Below, piece after piece: positions 7,674-14,293 of a stretch of 40,276 nt of DNA. The translations under genes and the position numbers were made by a program. Source of the DNA: Gammaproteobacteria bacterium. Lineage in GTDB: Bacteria; Pseudomonadota; Gammaproteobacteria; Steroidobacterales; Rariloculaceae. Within the stretch, counting starts at the first letter, position 1; every line of letters begins with the position of its first letter. The notes under the pieces are model-generated. The model had not been told where the DNA came from and ran no database searches. It saw only the letters and a list, made by a program, of their open reading frames with translations. The DNA lies in assembly GCA_022826245.1 (NCBI GenBank), contig JAJDVG010000049.1, forward strand, positions 1 to 40,276, in the 5' to 3' direction.

Positions 7674-8921
7674 ATGACGATACTCCAGGGCGTTTTCGGC
7701 CTGCTCGTGCTGACCGCCATCGCCTGGCTGCTCAGCGAGGACCGCCGCGCTCTCGGCTGGCGCGTGCCTGTCGCCGGGCTCGGGCTGCAGCTCGTCATCG
7801 CGCTCATCGTGCTCAGGCTGCCGGCGGCGACAAACGTCTTCGCGAGCCTCAACGATGCCGTCGTCGCCCTGCAGAACGCGACTCAGGCCGGCACGAGCTT
7901 CGTTTTCGGTTACCTCGGCGGCGGGCCGCTGCCGTTCGAGGAAACGGCGGTCGGCGGCAGCCTCGTGCTCGCATTCCGCGCGCTGCCCCTCGTCATCGTC
8001 GTCAGCGCATTGACGTCGCTGTTGACCTATTGGCGGATACTGCCGCTCATCGTCAGGGCATTTTCGCTGCTCTTCGAGCGGACGCTCGGCGTCGGCGGCG
8101 CCGTGTCGCTGTCGGCCGCCGCCAACATCTTCGTCGGCATGGTCGAGGCGCCGCTCTTCATCCGCAACTATCTCGGGCAACTCGGCCGCGGCGAACTGTT
8201 CATGGTCATGTGCGTCGGCATGGCGACGATCGCAGGCACGGTGCTGCTGCTCTACACGACGATACTCGGGCCGGTGCTCCCCGGCGCCGTCGGACATCTC
8301 GTCACCGCATCGATCATCAGCGCACCGGCCGCGATCATGGTGGCCTGGATCATGGTGCCGCCGCGCGGCGCCGGCACGTCCGCCGAACTCGCCGACCCGC
8401 GCAGCCTGGCGGCAAGCTCCATGGACGCCGTGACCCAGGGCGCCGAGCGCGGGCTCAAGCTCTATCTCAATATTCTCGCGATGCTCATCGTGCTGCTCGC
8501 GCTCGTGCATCTGGCCAACGCCATTCTCGGTCTGCTGCCCGATTTGGGCGGTCAGGCCCTGAGTCTCGAGCGGATGCTCGGCTGGCTCATGGCGCCGGTC
8601 GTCTGGCTCATGGGCGTCCCCTGGAGCGAAGCCACCACCGCGGGCAGCCTCATGGGCATCAAGACCGTGCTCAACGAGCTGCTCGCCTATCTGCGCCTCG
8701 CGGAACTCGCCGATGGGCAACTCAGCGAGCGCACTGTGCTGATCATGAGCTACGCGCTCTGCGGCATGGCCAACTTCGGCAGCGTCGGCATCATGATCGG
8801 CGGGTTCACGGTGTTGGTTCCCGAACGCCGCAGGGAGGTCGCGAGCCTCGGCCTCAAGTCTATCGTGGGCGGGACGATCGCCACTTGCTGTACGGGCGCG
8901 GTTGTCGGTATCGTCGGTTGA
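7674..8921 (+). CDS. concentrative nucleoside transporter (CNT/NupC family) with altered base-recognition motif
   Basis: A 415-residue inner-membrane cation-coupled nucleoside symporter. It has an N-terminal helical domain with GTSFVFGYLG (about 73-82), a gate-domain stretch through LPLVIVVSALTSLL, the HP1 motif and a C-terminal nucleoside-binding region. In VcCNT the HP1 motif GQTE contacts the base; here it is G155-M156-V157-E158 in NIFVGMVEAPL, losing the Gln and Thr. The ribose-side residues are kept: E335 in LNELLAY, and N367 and S370 in CGMANFGS. I chose ATG 7674, where the first membrane helix begins immediately; an upstream in-frame ATG at 7590 would add a basic 28-residue stretch over the divergent promoter region. 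No nucleoside-catabolism genes are adjacent. Confidence 0.88.
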   Translation: MTILQGVFGLLVLTAIAWLLSEDRRALGWRVPVAGLGLQLVIALIVLRLPAATNVFASLNDAVVALQNATQAGTSFVFGYLGGGPLPFEETAVGGSLVLAFRALPLVIVVSALTSLLTYWRILPLIVRAFSLLFERTLGVGGAVSLSAAANIFVGMVEAPLFIRNYLGQLGRGELFMVMCVGMATIAGTVLLLYTTILGPVLPGAVGHLVTASIISAPAAIMVAWIMVPPRGAGTSAELADPRSLAASSMDAVTQGAERGLKLYLNILAMLIVLLALVHLANAILGLLPDLGGQALSLERMLGWLMAPVVWLMGVPWSEATTAGSLMGIKTVLNELLAYLRLAELADGQLSERTVLIMSYALCGMANFGSVGIMIGGFTVLVPERRREVASLGLKSIVGGTIATCCTGAVVGIVG

Positions 8922-9071
8922 GACGGCAGCGGTTGAGGCTTCGCGAGACACAACCGCGGCAATCCGGGCATGCGGCCGCGAGGAGGTCCGAAGTTGTCAC
9001 ACCGTAAGTTTCGAGACTGCATCGGCAACGCTGCGAACGATATTCACCGCGGCCGGCGGCTACTCGGTGAG

Positions 9072-9890
9072 ATGCGCGGGCTAGCGGTAGGGCGACTGAT
9101 CCCGTCGCTGCTCGCGCCGCTGCTGCTGTCCCTCGCGTTGCAGACGCCGTCGCAGGCGCGTCCGCTCCAGCAGGTTCTGAACGAAGGCTCGCTCAGGGTC
9201 GGTGTCGTGTTGTCGGAGCCATGGGCGCTGCGCGACGCCGACGGCCAACTTGCGGGCTTCGAGATCGACGTCGCGAACAAGCTCGCCGAAGACATGGAGC
9301 TCGAAGCCGATATCCGCGTCTATGAGTGGGACCGACTGATTCTCGCGCTCGAGGCCGGCGAGATCGACGTCATCGCCGCGGGCCTCGCGATCACGCCGGA
9401 CCGGGCCTTGCACGTCAACTTCAGCGAACCGTACGCCGTCGGCGGCATCGCGCTTGCGACCAACCTCGAGAACACGCGAACCGTGCAGGAACTGCAGGAT
9501 CTGAACACGGACACACGCAGGATCGGCGCTGTCGAGGGCTCCGTCGCCACGGCGCTCGCCGACCGCATCCTGCCGCTAGCCGAACTCGTCGTCTTCGAGA
9601 ACGTCCAGTCGGCGGGTTCAGCGCTCGTCGCCGGCGAAATCGACGGATTTCTCGAGGAGGAACCGGTGCCGACGTACCTCGCGCTTCAGAACCCGGCGAT
9701 GGTCGACGTGCCGATCGCGCGCCCGCTGCTCGAGACGCCGACAGCGTTCGCCGTAGCCAGGGGGGATCCGGACTTCGTGTTCCTGCTCAACGCCTGGATT
9801 GCGGCGCGCAATGCCGATACCTGGCTGCCGACGACGAGCAACTACTGGTTCAAGACGCTGGCCTGGAGGGATCGGGTTGAGTCGCCGTAG
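9072..9890 (+). CDS. periplasmic solute-binding protein, family 3 (SBP_bac_3)
   Basis: A 272-residue ABC-type substrate-binding protein. The Sec signal peptide covers about residues 1-29 (hydrophobic core LIPSLLAPLLLSLAL, then QARP). The mature part begins with GSLRVGVVLSEPWALRDADG, continues GFEIDVANKLAEDM and contains IDVIAAGLAITPDRA, all hallmarks of the polar-amino-acid binding fold. I chose ATG 9072 because it begins the signal peptide; upstream in-frame starts only add a basic extension. No ABC permease or ATPase is adjacent, so it is an orphan. It may serve a remote transporter or act as a sensor. The next gene's ribosome-binding site lies inside its 3' end. Confidence 0.87.
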   Translation: MRGLAVGRLIPSLLAPLLLSLALQTPSQARPLQQVLNEGSLRVGVVLSEPWALRDADGQLAGFEIDVANKLAEDMELEADIRVYEWDRLILALEAGEIDVIAAGLAITPDRALHVNFSEPYAVGGIALATNLENTRTVQELQDLNTDTRRIGAVEGSVATALADRILPLAELVVFENVQSAGSALVAGEIDGFLEEEPVPTYLALQNPAMVDVPIARPLLETPTAFAVARGDPDFVFLLNAWIAARNADTWLPTTSNYWFKTLAWRDRVESP

Positions 9891-10308
9891 CGTCCCCGAA
9901 TCGCTCGTCGAACGCAGCGTCAGGCTCATCGCCCTCGTTTGCCTCGCGGCTCCGGCCACGGCCTTCGCTCAGGACGGCGACGACGAGCTGGCGCTGCCGC
10001 CGCGCCTCGACAATGTCCCGTCCGAAGCGAGACTCGCCGCTGTGCCAGAGGAGCGCGCCGGCGCCATGGAGGAAGTCATCGTGACGGACGACAACCCGTG
10101 GCGGCTGCCCGACCTCGGCAGTGCATGGCGGGCGCGACAGTCGGACGTGCGGCCGGAGGGAAGGATCAGCGGAAATTTCCTGCCGCTATACGATCCCGAG
10201 GATCCGAGCTCGACGCTCGCGCCGCTGTTCCCCGCCAATCGGGAGATGCAGCGCGTCGGCTTCATTCAGATTTTCAGGGTCCGCTTCGGCGGGCGCGATA
10301 TCGACTGA
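9877..10308 (+). CDS. small secreted protein of unknown function, coupled to the binding protein
   Basis: I do not recognise this 143-residue product. It begins at TTG 9877, six bases after a strong GGAGGG (9865-9870), and overlaps the binding-protein gene by 14 bp, so the two are translationally coupled. Residues about 10-32 form a signal peptide (VRLIALVCLAAPATAFA, then QDG). The mature part is acidic and Pro-rich, with EEVIVTDDNPWRLPDLGSAW and a C-terminal NREMQRVGFIQIFRVRFGGR segment. No known fold is apparent. Its coupling suggests a periplasmic job together with the orphan binding protein. Confidence 0.7.
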   Translation: MSRRSVPESLVERSVRLIALVCLAAPATAFAQDGDDELALPPRLDNVPSEARLAAVPEERAGAMEEVIVTDDNPWRLPDLGSAWRARQSDVRPEGRISGNFLPLYDPEDPSSTLAPLFPANREMQRVGFIQIFRVRFGGRDID

Positions 10309-10322
10309 TTCAGGGCCGAAGG

Positions 10323-10373
10323 GCGGGCAGACCGGAGCCGACGAGGGGGAGAATACGACTCCCGCCTGCCCGC
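10323..10373. terminator. nested inverted repeat between convergent genes, possible bidirectional terminator
   Basis: GCGGGCAG (10323-10330) pairs with CTGCCCGC (10366-10373), and inside them GGGAG (10347-10351) pairs with CTCCC (10359-10363) around a 7-base loop. It sits between the stops of the small secreted protein and the EF-hand gene, where a shared terminator would be expected. There is no T-run on either side, so it is at best an atypical intrinsic terminator. Confidence 0.4.
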
Positions 10374-10380
10374 GTGGGGA

Positions 10381-10992
10381 CTACCGGTTCCTGCGATTGC
10401 GCCGGTCGGCGCGCGGCCCGCGCCGCTCGTCCTGGCCGATCAGCCCGTCGTTGTCGCTGTCGAGCGCGTTGAACCGCTCGGCGCTGAACTCCGGTTGCAC
10501 GGCCTGAAGCTCCTCGAGCGACCAGGCGCCGTCGTCGTTGGTGTCGATTTCGATACGGGCGCCGTCATCGCGATCCCGGCCGCCGAACCGCCGCACCGAC
10601 AGTTCGTCTCCGGAGAGTAGCCCGTCGCCGTTGTCGTCGAGCCCGGCGAACCACTCGCCGGTGGCGCCCGGGCGCCCTGCCTGGACCTCGGCGAGCGTGA
10701 CGAAACCGTCGTCATCGGTGTCGAGGCGATTCAGGGCCCGATCGCCGATGACGGAACGGACATCGGTGGCGAATGCGCTGCGCCCGCGGCGGTCGGTGAA
10801 CTCTTCGCCGCTCAGCGCGCCGTCGCCGTCGGAATCGAGCGCCTGGAACTGGCGTTCCGCGGCCTCGACGAAACCGGCCTGAAACTCCGCGAGGCTGACG
10901 GCGCCGTCGCCGTCCACGTCGGCGTCGAGCTGCGCCCATGCTGCCGGGCTCGCCAACAGCGCCGCCACGGCAAGTGCTCTATCGATTCTCAT
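10381..10992 (-). CDS. secreted EF-hand calcium-binding protein with six loops
   Basis: A 203-residue exported protein. The signal peptide is residues 1-20 (RALAVAALLASPAAWA, then Q). Six canonical DxDxDG loops are visible, starting at D25, D53, D91, D119, D150 and D178, each with Glu at or near position 12. They group as three pairs. The tail (190-203) is Arg-rich. The family (EF-hand domain-containing periplasmic proteins) binds calcium; the specific role is unknown. ATG 10992 is chosen because AAGGAGA lies 5-6 bases upstream and the signal peptide starts there, although an in-frame start exists at 11037. Confidence 0.88.
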   Translation of the reverse strand: MRIDRALAVAALLASPAAWAQLDADVDGDGAVSLAEFQAGFVEAAERQFQALDSDGDGALSGEEFTDRRGRSAFATDVRSVIGDRALNRLDTDDDGFVTLAEVQAGRPGATGEWFAGLDDNGDGLLSGDELSVRRFGGRDRDDGARIEIDTNDDGAWSLEELQAVQPEFSAERFNALDSDNDGLIGQDERRGPRADRRNRRNR

Positions 10993-11017
10993 CTGCTTCT
11001 CCTTAACCGCAAGTATC

Positions 11018-11032
11018 GCTTCCGCAGGAAGC
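11018..11032. promoter_or_regulatory. short perfect hairpin in the leader of the EF-hand gene
   Basis: GCTTCC (11018-11023) and GGAAGC (11027-11032) form a 6-bp stem with a 3-base loop, starting 26 bases upstream of ATG 10992 of the EF-hand gene. It could affect translation or mRNA stability, or be a chance palindrome. A second 6-bp hairpin (AGCCCT/AGGGCT, 11112-11129) lies nearer the 3' end of the pirin gene. Confidence 0.25.
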
Positions 11033-11197
11033 ATCAAGTCACGGAGAGAAACTTACCCGCTTGCGGCGCCGGTTTCCGTCAAGAAACCTCCAGATTTCCC
11101 AAGCAGGCGCCAGCCCTCGATCAAGGGCTCGCCGCATGGGGAGGAAGCCGCCTCGCCGACGCCGGCCTGTCGGGAACGATGCGGGTTTGGCTGGTGT

Positions 11198-12115
11198 TCA
11201 GTCGGGCGCGGGCATGTAGCCGTCGTCGCCGGGCACCTCGGGGAACCGGCGCGCTCTCCAGTCGCGCTTCGCGGCCTCGATGCGCTCCGATGAACTCGAC
11301 ACGAAGTTCCACCAGATGTGCCGTTCACCGTCGAGGGGCGCACCGCCGAACAGCATGAGCTTCGCGGCGGATCGGGCGATGAGCTCGATCGCCCGGCCGT
11401 CGCGAAAGACGAGCAGCTTGCCGGACTCGTAGCCGGCATGTTCGACCTCGACGCGGCCCGCGACGAGATAGGCCGCGCGTTGGCCGAGTTCCGCTTCGAG
11501 CGTGAGCACCGCGTCGGCAGCCAGATCGGCCTCGACGTAGAACAATTCCGAGAGCGTCTGCACGCCGGCGCTCGCGCCGAATGCGGAGCCCGCGATGAGC
11601 TTGAGCCGGGCGCCGGGACGCTCGACAACCGGCAGGCGGTCTGCCGGATAGTGGACGAAACCCGGCGCGCAGAGCTCGTGTTCGCGCGGCAGCGCCACCC
11701 AGGACTGGGTCCCGTGTATTCGCGACGCCCGGGCGCGCTCATCGTCGGTGCTGCGTTCGGAGTGAACGATGCCCGCGCCCGATGTCATCCAGTTGAGTTC
11801 TCCGGGGCGGATGGGCTGCTCGCAGCCGATGCTGTCGCGGTGCAGCATTTCGCCTTCGAAGAGATAGGTGACCGTTGCGAGGCCGATGTGCGGGTGCGGC
11901 GGGACATCGACGCCTCGCCCCGGCTCGAGTTCCGCGCGCATGAGGTGATCGAAGAAGATGAACGGACCGACCATGCGCCGCCGCGCGGTCGGCCAGACGC
12001 GATTGACGGCGAGTCCGCCGAGCGGCCGATGGCGCGGGCCGACGACGAGTTCCACGGCGTCCGAATCGCCAGCTACCTGTCCGGCGGCGCCGGCCGCCGA
12101 CGTTCCTTTCTGCAT
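11198..12115 (-). CDS. pirin family protein
   Basis: A 305-residue bicupin. The N-terminal cupin carries the metal-binding segment VPPHPHIGLATVTYLFEG with its two histidines, then GELNWMTSGAGIVHSE, which supplies further His and Glu ligands. The FIFFDHL segment is also typical. The C-terminal pirin domain covers about residues 180-290 and ends near the IWWNFVSSS segment. Members are Fe(II)-dependent quercetinase-like dioxygenases or redox-sensing regulators; the precise role here cannot be told. It is divergent from the DUF2461 gene with only 56 bp between starts. Confidence 0.93.
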   Translation of the reverse strand: MQKGTSAAGAAGQVAGDSDAVELVVGPRHRPLGGLAVNRVWPTARRRMVGPFIFFDHLMRAELEPGRGVDVPPHPHIGLATVTYLFEGEMLHRDSIGCEQPIRPGELNWMTSGAGIVHSERSTDDERARASRIHGTQSWVALPREHELCAPGFVHYPADRLPVVERPGARLKLIAGSAFGASAGVQTLSELFYVEADLAADAVLTLEAELGQRAAYLVAGRVEVEHAGYESGKLLVFRDGRAIELIARSAAKLMLFGGAPLDGERHIWWNFVSSSSERIEAAKRDWRARRFPEVPGDDGYMPAPD

Positions 12116-12171
12116 GATGACGCCAAATTACCCGATTTCGACGGACTCGCGCCACGGTTACAATCCGCGCC

Positions 12172-12876
12172 ATGAGCAGTTCAAGCCAGGCGGCCGCGCG
12201 CGCGTTCGGGCCCGAAACGATGCGCTTTCTCGAAGAAATCGCGGCCAACAACGAGCGCCCGTGGTTTCAGGCCAACAAGCATCGCTACGAAGACTCGATC
12301 CTCGAACCCGCACTTGGCTTCATCGAGGCGATGGGTCCGGGCATCGAGAACATTTCCGGGCATTTCGTCGCGATCCCGAAGCGGGTCGGCGGCTCGCTCA
12401 TGCGCATCTATCGCGACACGCGCTTCTCCCATGACAAGACGCCGTACAAGACCAACATCGGCATCCAGTTCCGGCACGAGCGCGGCAAGGACATCCACGC
12501 GCCGGGGTTCTACGTGCACATCGAACCCGGCCGTTGCTTCGTCGCCGCCGGCATCTGGCGTCCCGAATCCAAAGCGCTCGCGGCCATCCGCACGCGTATC
12601 GTCGAGAAACCGGATGCCTGGAAGAAGGCGAGCGGCGACAAGCGTTTCGGCAAGCACTTCGAATTCGGCGGGCAGCGGCTCAAGCGGCCGCCGCGCGGTT
12701 TCGATGCCGATCTGCCGTACATCGAGGACATCAAGCGCAAGGACTTCATCGCAAGTTGCGCCGTCGCTGACGAGGCAGTCATCGGCGGGAAATTCGACGC
12801 ACTCGCGGCCGCACGGTTCGCGGCCGCGGCGCCGCTCATGGCGTTTCTGTGCGCGGCGCTCGACCTTCAATTCTGA
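12172..12876 (+). CDS. TIGR02453/DUF2461 family protein
   Basis: A 234-residue cytosolic protein matching the DUF2461 family along its whole length. Characteristic segments are ETMRFLEEIAANNERPWFQANK near the start, LMRIYRDTRFSHDKTPYKTNIGIQFRH in the middle and GFYVHIEPGRCFVAAGIWRPE after it. The family has no assigned biochemical function. It is divergent from the pirin gene and ends 42 bp before the stop of the convergent small membrane-protein gene. Confidence 0.9.
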   Translation: MSSSSQAAARAFGPETMRFLEEIAANNERPWFQANKHRYEDSILEPALGFIEAMGPGIENISGHFVAIPKRVGGSLMRIYRDTRFSHDKTPYKTNIGIQFRHERGKDIHAPGFYVHIEPGRCFVAAGIWRPESKALAAIRTRIVEKPDAWKKASGDKRFGKHFEFGGQRLKRPPRGFDADLPYIEDIKRKDFIASCAVADEAVIGGKFDALAAARFAAAAPLMAFLCAALDLQF

Positions 12877-12918
12877 GAGTGGCGCTCGGGCACCGGCTGT
12901 GACAGCGGTGCCTGGCTT

Positions 12919-13191
12919 TCAGTTCTGAGGGTCGTCAGGCGGCGTCTCCCCGCTTCCGGTCGATGAGTCGACAAACCAGAGCAGCCCGCAGCAGGCCCCG
13001 ACCAGGACGATGAAGCCGCCACTAAAGGTCAATAGCCAGTAGAACTCGTACCCGAGCAACCAGTCGAGAAAGAAACCGGCGGCGTAGATCACGACCCCGG
13101 CGACCACGATTACGCGCGCGCGGTCGCGCCAGTAGCGGATGCGCCGCGGATTCACCGGAAGCGCGAACCCGGAATCTGCGGCCGCGCCCAA
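12919..13191 (-). CDS. small two-helix membrane protein, unknown
   Basis: An up to 90-residue product with two hydrophobic helices (about 26-44 and 50-74), an Arg-rich N-terminal segment (RRIRYWRDRAR) and a polar, acidic C-terminus. The start is uncertain: TTG 13191 opens the frame used here, and GTG 13155 (NPRRIRYW just after) is an equally plausible start. No family is recognised. The Arg-rich-then-helix layout predicts the N-terminus inside. Confidence 0.55.
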   Translation of the reverse strand: MGAAADSGFALPVNPRRIRYWRDRARVIVVAGVVIYAAGFFLDWLLGYEFYWLLTFSGGFIVLVGACCGLLWFVDSSTGSGETPPDDPQN

Positions 13192-13315
13192 GCGCCCGGA
13201 TCGTCGGGCGCCCGGAAACGGCCATCGCCGGACATCCGGCCCCCGCGCCTGCGAATCGCGCTTCCGCCCGGTCCCGCCAAGCGCTGTCGCCCGATCCGGC
13301 CTTCGCGCCCGCCGA

Positions 13316-13696
13316 TCACTCCTCGCCCGGGAGGATGCAGAACGCGTTCAGCTTGTTGCCGTCGAGATCGCGGAAATAGGCGGCGTAGAAATTCGGCATT
13401 CGCTCGCCGGGTCCGCCTTCGTCGGCGCCGCCGAGTTCGAGCGCCTTGTCGTACACAGCCTTGACCTGTTCGGGAGAACCGGCGAACAACGCGACCATCG
13501 TCCCGTTGCCGGCAGTCGCGGCGTTACCGTCGAGGGGCTTGATGGCAGCGAGACCGACACCGTGCTCGCCCGCCGACCAGGCTATGAACCGATCCATTTC
13601 CATGCTGCGCCTGGCGTCGAGCAGGCCAAGCAGCTCGTCGTAGAATTTCGCCGCGCGTTCGAGGTCGTTTGTGCCGACCGTCACGTATCCAATCAT
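13316..13696 (-). CDS. VOC (glyoxalase/bleomycin-resistance) family protein
   Basis: A 126-residue single-module vicinal-oxygen-chelate protein. It starts MIGYVTVGTNDLERAAKFYD, the family's opening strand and helix, and ends FYAAYFRDLDGNKLNAF, the closing strand with the conserved DxDGN. The start at 13696 is supported by GAGGAG about 8 bases upstream; the longer frame to 13729 is not needed. Related proteins are lyases, dioxygenases or resistance proteins; this short form is usually annotated only as VOC. It is divergent from the DUF7009-like gene. Confidence 0.88.
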   Translation of the reverse strand: MIGYVTVGTNDLERAAKFYDELLGLLDARRSMEMDRFIAWSAGEHGVGLAAIKPLDGNAATAGNGTMVALFAGSPEQVKAVYDKALELGGADEGGPGERMPNFYAAYFRDLDGNKLNAFCILPGEE

Positions 13697-13827
13697 CTGC
13701 TGGTCTCCTCTCCGAAGTGTTGCTGGCAATTTGCCGCGGCAAGTTTATGCGCGCGGCGACTCATGCGAAAGACCGCACGCACGGTTCAAACTGCACACCG
13801 TCGGACTTAAACTATGCGTGGAACGTC

Positions 13828-14214
13828 ATGAAACTCAGGATTCTCGGCAATTCGGTCAGATTTCGCGTGTCGCAGGCGGAACTCGCCGAACTCGTCGGCG
13901 AGGGCAGCGTGCAGGACAGCGTCGGGTTCGGTCCCGGCGCGAGGCTCGTGTACCGCCTTGAAGTGACCGACGGCGCCGCCGAAGCGGTTTCCGCGGGCTA
14001 CGACGGCGGCGGCGTCAACGTCGTGCTGCCCCGCGCGCTCGTCGATGTCTGGCAGCGGCCCGACGAAGTCTCGATCCGCGGCGAGCAGCCGTTGCCGGGC
14101 GGCGAGAGCCTCGGGATTCTGATCGAGAAGGACTTCACCTGCCTGATCCCCCGCGAAGGGGAGGATCAGTCGGACCTGTTTCCGAATCCGGCGACCGCGG
14201 ATACGACCGCCTGA
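13828..14214 (+). CDS. conserved hypothetical protein, DUF7009-like
   Basis: A 128-residue soluble protein. The opening MKLRILGNSVRFRVSQAEL and the C-terminal LGILIEKDFTCLIPREGED with a final FPNP are what I remember of the DUF7009 family, which has no known function. ATG 13828 is chosen over the open frame further upstream because that extension has no family character. The gene converges on TonB receptor 1. Confidence 0.72.
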   Translation: MKLRILGNSVRFRVSQAELAELVGEGSVQDSVGFGPGARLVYRLEVTDGAAEAVSAGYDGGGVNVVLPRALVDVWQRPDEVSIRGEQPLPGGESLGILIEKDFTCLIPREGEDQSDLFPNPATADTTA

Positions 14215-14227
14215 ATTCCGCCGCGAC

Positions 14228-14242
14228 GCGTTCGCCGAACGC
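14228..14242. repeat. perfect palindrome between convergent genes
   Basis: GCGTTCG (14228-14234) and CGAACGC (14236-14242) are separated by one base. The palindrome lies in the 79-bp gap between the DUF7009-like gene and TonB receptor 1. A direct repeat ccgcgagcgc follows twice about 12 bases apart. It may contribute to 3' end formation for both genes; no T-run is present. Confidence 0.3.
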
Positions 14243-14293
14243 CGCGCAGTCCCGCGAGCGCTACCGCGAGCGCGGTTATAGCGATCGGAACTC

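Noticed and set aside
7566..8951. Long minus-strand open frame opposite the nucleoside transporter
   Set aside because: Its translation is His/Glu/Asp/Arg-rich without structure; the plus strand encodes a clear CNT membrane protein.
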